Positions 35,621-37,637 of a stretch of 37,637 nt of DNA are shown here, piece after piece. The stretch covers positions 1-37,637 of the forward strand of contig MEND01000188.1 in assembly GCA_001768975.1 (NCBI GenBank), given 5' to 3'. The notes beneath the pieces are model-generated. The model ran no database searches. It was not told the origin of the DNA and saw only the letters and a program-made list of their open reading frames with translations. Numbering within the stretch: the stretch's first letter is position 1; the number at the start of each line of letters is the position of its first letter. The stretch is from Bacteroidetes bacterium GWA2_31_9 (GTDB lineage Bacteria > Bacteroidota > Bacteroidia > Bacteroidales > GWF2-33-38). Both the position numbers and the translations under genes were made by a program.

Positions 35621-35773
35621 TTAATTAGAGTTTGTCCATAATGTCCGTTTTCATCGTTATTCTCGACCTTCAAACCAGTCATGTACTGAAGTACACTCCT
35701 GATTTTCAGTTCATCGAAACCTCGAACTCGAACATTCTGTTTCAAACTCTTGACTTTATGAACAGACACTAAT
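35621..35773 (+). repeat. 153-base interspersed element, copy 2
   Basis: It is the same length and orientation as copy 1 at 19221-19373, with 6 differences by eye (about 96% identity). The inverted ends are TTAATTAGAGTTTGTCCATA and the imperfect complement AACAGACACTAATTA. It separates the polyferredoxin-like gene from the ATPase/DUF4276 pair. Confidence 0.8.
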
Positions 35774-35781
35774 TATAGCTA

Positions 35782-36357
35782 TCAAAAATTATTTTGTATA
35801 AAAATACTTAACCCATTTACAAACTGTCCAAAGCTTGTAGATTTATTATTTTCAATGGTTATAATAGGTGATATAATTCTCGCTCCTTCAACTTTTTGAA
35901 AAAGAGGAATAATGCGTTTTATTTCATCGTAAGAATTTAAATTATCTGGATTACGAAATTTTGCTTTATTTTTATATTTTTTAGAATTAAATTTTGGATA
36001 TGCCATTTGCAAAGTATCCATATCTCCTAAATACCAAGACTCCAATTCTCGACAAACAATTCTTATTAAATATTTTAAGTTATTACATTTTGGTTCACAG
36101 AGACTTTGTAATTCTTTTTTAAGTAATATGCAATCATTACTATCTTGATCTTGTAAAATCACTATCCCAACAGGAATATTTAAATTATTAAAAGCTCTAA
36201 TTTTATGTGGGATTGATTTTTTTAAATCTGATTTTCCTTCGTGAGATCGTAAAAAATAATGTTCATTTAGTTTAATATTTTCGGGCAGAATTCTAGGTAA
36301 TAAATTTTCAAGAAAAACTTTCATTGAATATTCTTCAAGCAAAAATTCAATTCTCAT
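35782..36357 (-). CDS. DUF4276 TOPRIM-like protein
   Basis: I chose the ATG at 36357 (191 residues, MRIEFLLEEYSMKVFL). A GTG at 36384 would overlap the ATPase end. TOPRIM-like marks are the N-terminal Glu (LLEE, about 6-9), the DQDSND phrase (about 87-92) giving D-x-D, and RELESWYLGD (about 120-129) with a Glu. DUF4276 proteins often follow an AAA ATPase in defence-rich regions, like a split OLD-type ATPase-TOPRIM nuclease. It starts 10 bases after the ATPase stop; a repeat element lies just downstream. Confidence 0.85.
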   Translation of the reverse strand: MRIEFLLEEYSMKVFLENLLPRILPENIKLNEHYFLRSHEGKSDLKKSIPHKIRAFNNLNIPVGIVILQDQDSNDCILLKKELQSLCEPKCNNLKYLIRIVCRELESWYLGDMDTLQMAYPKFNSKKYKNKAKFRNPDNLNSYDEIKRIIPLFQKVEGARIISPIITIENNKSTSFGQFVNGLSIFIQNNF

Positions 36358-36367
36358 ATTTTCATTT

Positions 36368-37567
36368 TTAAGCTCTTGGCCCACTTCCTTTTAAATAATT
36401 TTGTTTCCATAACGAACCTAATAAATCTCCTTCATTTATTAACTTTACTAAAATAGGGTCATCTTTTGCTCGTATTATTTTAGAATAGCCCTTTTCTTTT
36501 GATAGCCAAAAAAGCTCTTCAATATTCAAAGCATTAACAAAATCAGGTGAATGTGATGAAATAAAAACTTGTCCTCCACGTAATGAATAATCTCTAAACT
36601 CTTCAGCTAATTCAACTAATATTTCAGGATGTAAAAAGTTTTCAGGTTCTTCTACACATAATAATGGAAATGGCTGAGGGTCGTTTAAAAGAATTAAATA
36701 TGCAAACATTTTTATAGTTCCGTCAGATACATATCGAGAAATAAATGGGTCTTTAAATGTCCCATCTTGTATTTGTAAAACAATTCTGCCATCAATAGTT
36801 TCGGTTGCTTCAACTTTTGAAACACCAGGAATTCTTTGTTGCATTTTTTTTAAAATACTTTGAAAATTCTCTGGAAAATTTTCATAAATATATTTTGTTA
36901 CTTGTGCTAAATTATTTCCATTTGTAGATAAATGTTCACTAACTCCTGTATCAGTAATAGTTTGAGCAGCTTGAATTTGAAAATTTGAAACATACCAATT
37001 ATCTAAAAGTTTTCTGAAACTACTAATCGCTTTAAATTTTTGAAATTGCCCAAGTCCTTTTAATGCAAGTATATCAGGAGAATCTAACTTTTGTTCTTCT
37101 CTTTTTTCTTTAAATTCTTGTTTTGCTATTTCAAACTCATCTTCATTTATAATCGCATTTCCTATTCCATCTGAAAAATCTAAAAATTTATATGGCTTTC
37201 CAGTTTGACCTCTTCTATAACTTAAAATTTCTTTTGTAACAATTGGCTGATTATTTTTTAATCCTATTGATAATTCATAAGTAATTAGAGGTTGTTTTTT
37301 TCCATCAACAGAATCATTTCTAAATTTAATCTCAAATTCAATATCGCCAGTACAATCTCGTGATAATACTTCATTATAACCACCTCTTTTATTTAATGAA
37401 GTTTTAACATTATTTTTTAAAGAATCGCTTAAAAAACCAAACACATCAAATAATGTAGTTTTGCCAGTACCATTTGCTCCTAAAAAAACGCACATATTCG
37501 GGAGGTCTCTTATTTCAACATTTTGAAGTGCTTTATAATTTTTTATTCTAATTTTTTCAATTTTCAT
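36368..37567 (-). CDS. AAA_21-type ATPase paired with DUF4276
   Basis: The ATG at 37567 gives 399 residues (MKIEKIRIKNYKALQ). A longer start at 37588 lies inside the promoter's -7 box and is unlikely. The RecF/SMC-like head has Walker A FLGANGTGKTTL (about 28-39), signature-like SRYVSDGTIKM, Walker B LLCVEEPENFLHPE, and the switch ISSHSPDFV. It has a Glu-rich middle insertion. With the following TOPRIM-like gene it resembles an ATPase-nuclease defence pair. The end KGSGPRA is common in this ATPase group. Confidence 0.9.
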   Translation of the reverse strand: MKIEKIRIKNYKALQNVEIRDLPNMCVFLGANGTGKTTLFDVFGFLSDSLKNNVKTSLNKRGGYNEVLSRDCTGDIEFEIKFRNDSVDGKKQPLITYELSIGLKNNQPIVTKEILSYRRGQTGKPYKFLDFSDGIGNAIINEDEFEIAKQEFKEKREEQKLDSPDILALKGLGQFQKFKAISSFRKLLDNWYVSNFQIQAAQTITDTGVSEHLSTNGNNLAQVTKYIYENFPENFQSILKKMQQRIPGVSKVEATETIDGRIVLQIQDGTFKDPFISRYVSDGTIKMFAYLILLNDPQPFPLLCVEEPENFLHPEILVELAEEFRDYSLRGGQVFISSHSPDFVNALNIEELFWLSKEKGYSKIIRAKDDPILVKLINEGDLLGSLWKQNYLKGSGPRA

Positions 37568-37585
37568 AAAAATATCACATTTTTT

Positions 37586-37616
37586 CAAAAATAGTCAGTA
37601 ATTGTAAGATAACAAA
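37586..37616 (-). promoter_or_regulatory. Bacteroidota consensus promoter for the ATPase/DUF4276 pair
   Basis: The minus strand has TTTG, exactly 19 bases, then TATTTTTG, a full match to TTTG-N19-TAnnTTTG. The -7 box ends 18 bases before the ATG at 37567, implying a short leader. Confidence 0.75.
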
Positions 37617-37637
37617 ATAATTATTGGTTTACTTATT

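Noticed and set aside
35584-35769. Minus-strand 61-codon frame in the 153-base repeat (KSLKQNVRVRGFDELKIR...)
   Set aside because: Copy 1 holds a related frame, but the few differences between copies change amino acids as often as not, and the frame spans the element ends. I treat it as a by-product of the repeat.
37568-37588. Longer start for the terminal ATPase
   Set aside because: It falls in the promoter -7 box, and residues before MKIEKIRIKNYKAL are not family-like.

Overview
The window comes from a low-GC bacterium of the phylum Bacteroidota, probably Bacteroidales or a close relative. The evidence is a secreted protein with a C-terminal type IX secretion (T9SS type A) sorting domain, a RemB/Wzi-like outer-membrane protein, a MuiA-family (DUF4139) protein, several promoters of the Bacteroidota type (TTTG-N19-TAnnTTTG), and few Shine-Dalgarno sequences. 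No rRNA, CRISPR array, complete insertion sequence or recombinase gene was seen.

Region 1 (1-9340, + strand) is a dense defence locus. It holds the C-terminal remnant of a type I restriction subunit (HsdR) whose frame is closed upstream by two stops, then hsdM, a DUF1016/YhcG-like PDDEXK gene, an unusually long hsdS, an SMC/ABC-type ATPase and an HNH nuclease. From hsdM to the HNH gene the junctions abut or overlap by 1 to 11 bases, so the row looks like one translationally coupled unit: a type I methylation/specificity module carrying a Septu (PtuAB)-like ATPase + HNH pair. Two small unrecognised genes follow 11 and 14 bases downstream. The locus ends near the 3' side of a tRNA-Ser(GGA) gene at 9891-9981, a typical island boundary.

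Region 2 (10-19.2 kb) is mostly core genome: a conserved Bacteroidota hypothetical gene, a secreted M28 peptidase overlapping rsmI, a DUF1905/YdeI-like gene, a MuiA-family protein, lpxK overlapping a purine nucleoside phosphorylase gene by 56 bases, and a T9SS cargo protein. The gaps hold short inverted-repeat elements and stacked hairpins.

Region 3 (19.2-21.7 kb) is accessory. A pentapeptide-like beta-helix protein and a small membrane protein share a C-terminal motif, I-x-G-N-[NE]-N-I-[AV]-x-Q, present three times in the pair. This resembles a protein-protein (possibly amyloid-type) signalling tag. A 153-base element with imperfect inverted ends lies just upstream and recurs about 96% identical at 35.6 kb.

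Region 4 (21.7-25.1 kb, minus) is a probable operon: outer-membrane protein, GNAT-like protein, a 55-residue protein, gmhA (heptose isomerase) and yifB/comM. Region 5 (25.2-27.4 kb, +) is an NfeD-like/flotillin pair for membrane microdomains. Region 6 (27.4-35.6 kb) has a RemB/Wzi-like protein with a WecA/TagO-type glycosyl-phosphate transferase, holB, a coiled-coil membrane protein, a secreted ankyrin protein with a secreted partner, and a polyferredoxin-like membrane protein.

Region 7 (35.6-37.6 kb, minus) is a second likely defence module: an AAA ATPase and a DUF4276 TOPRIM-like protein, driven by a textbook promoter at the window edge. It lies directly beside the second copy of the 153-base repeat.
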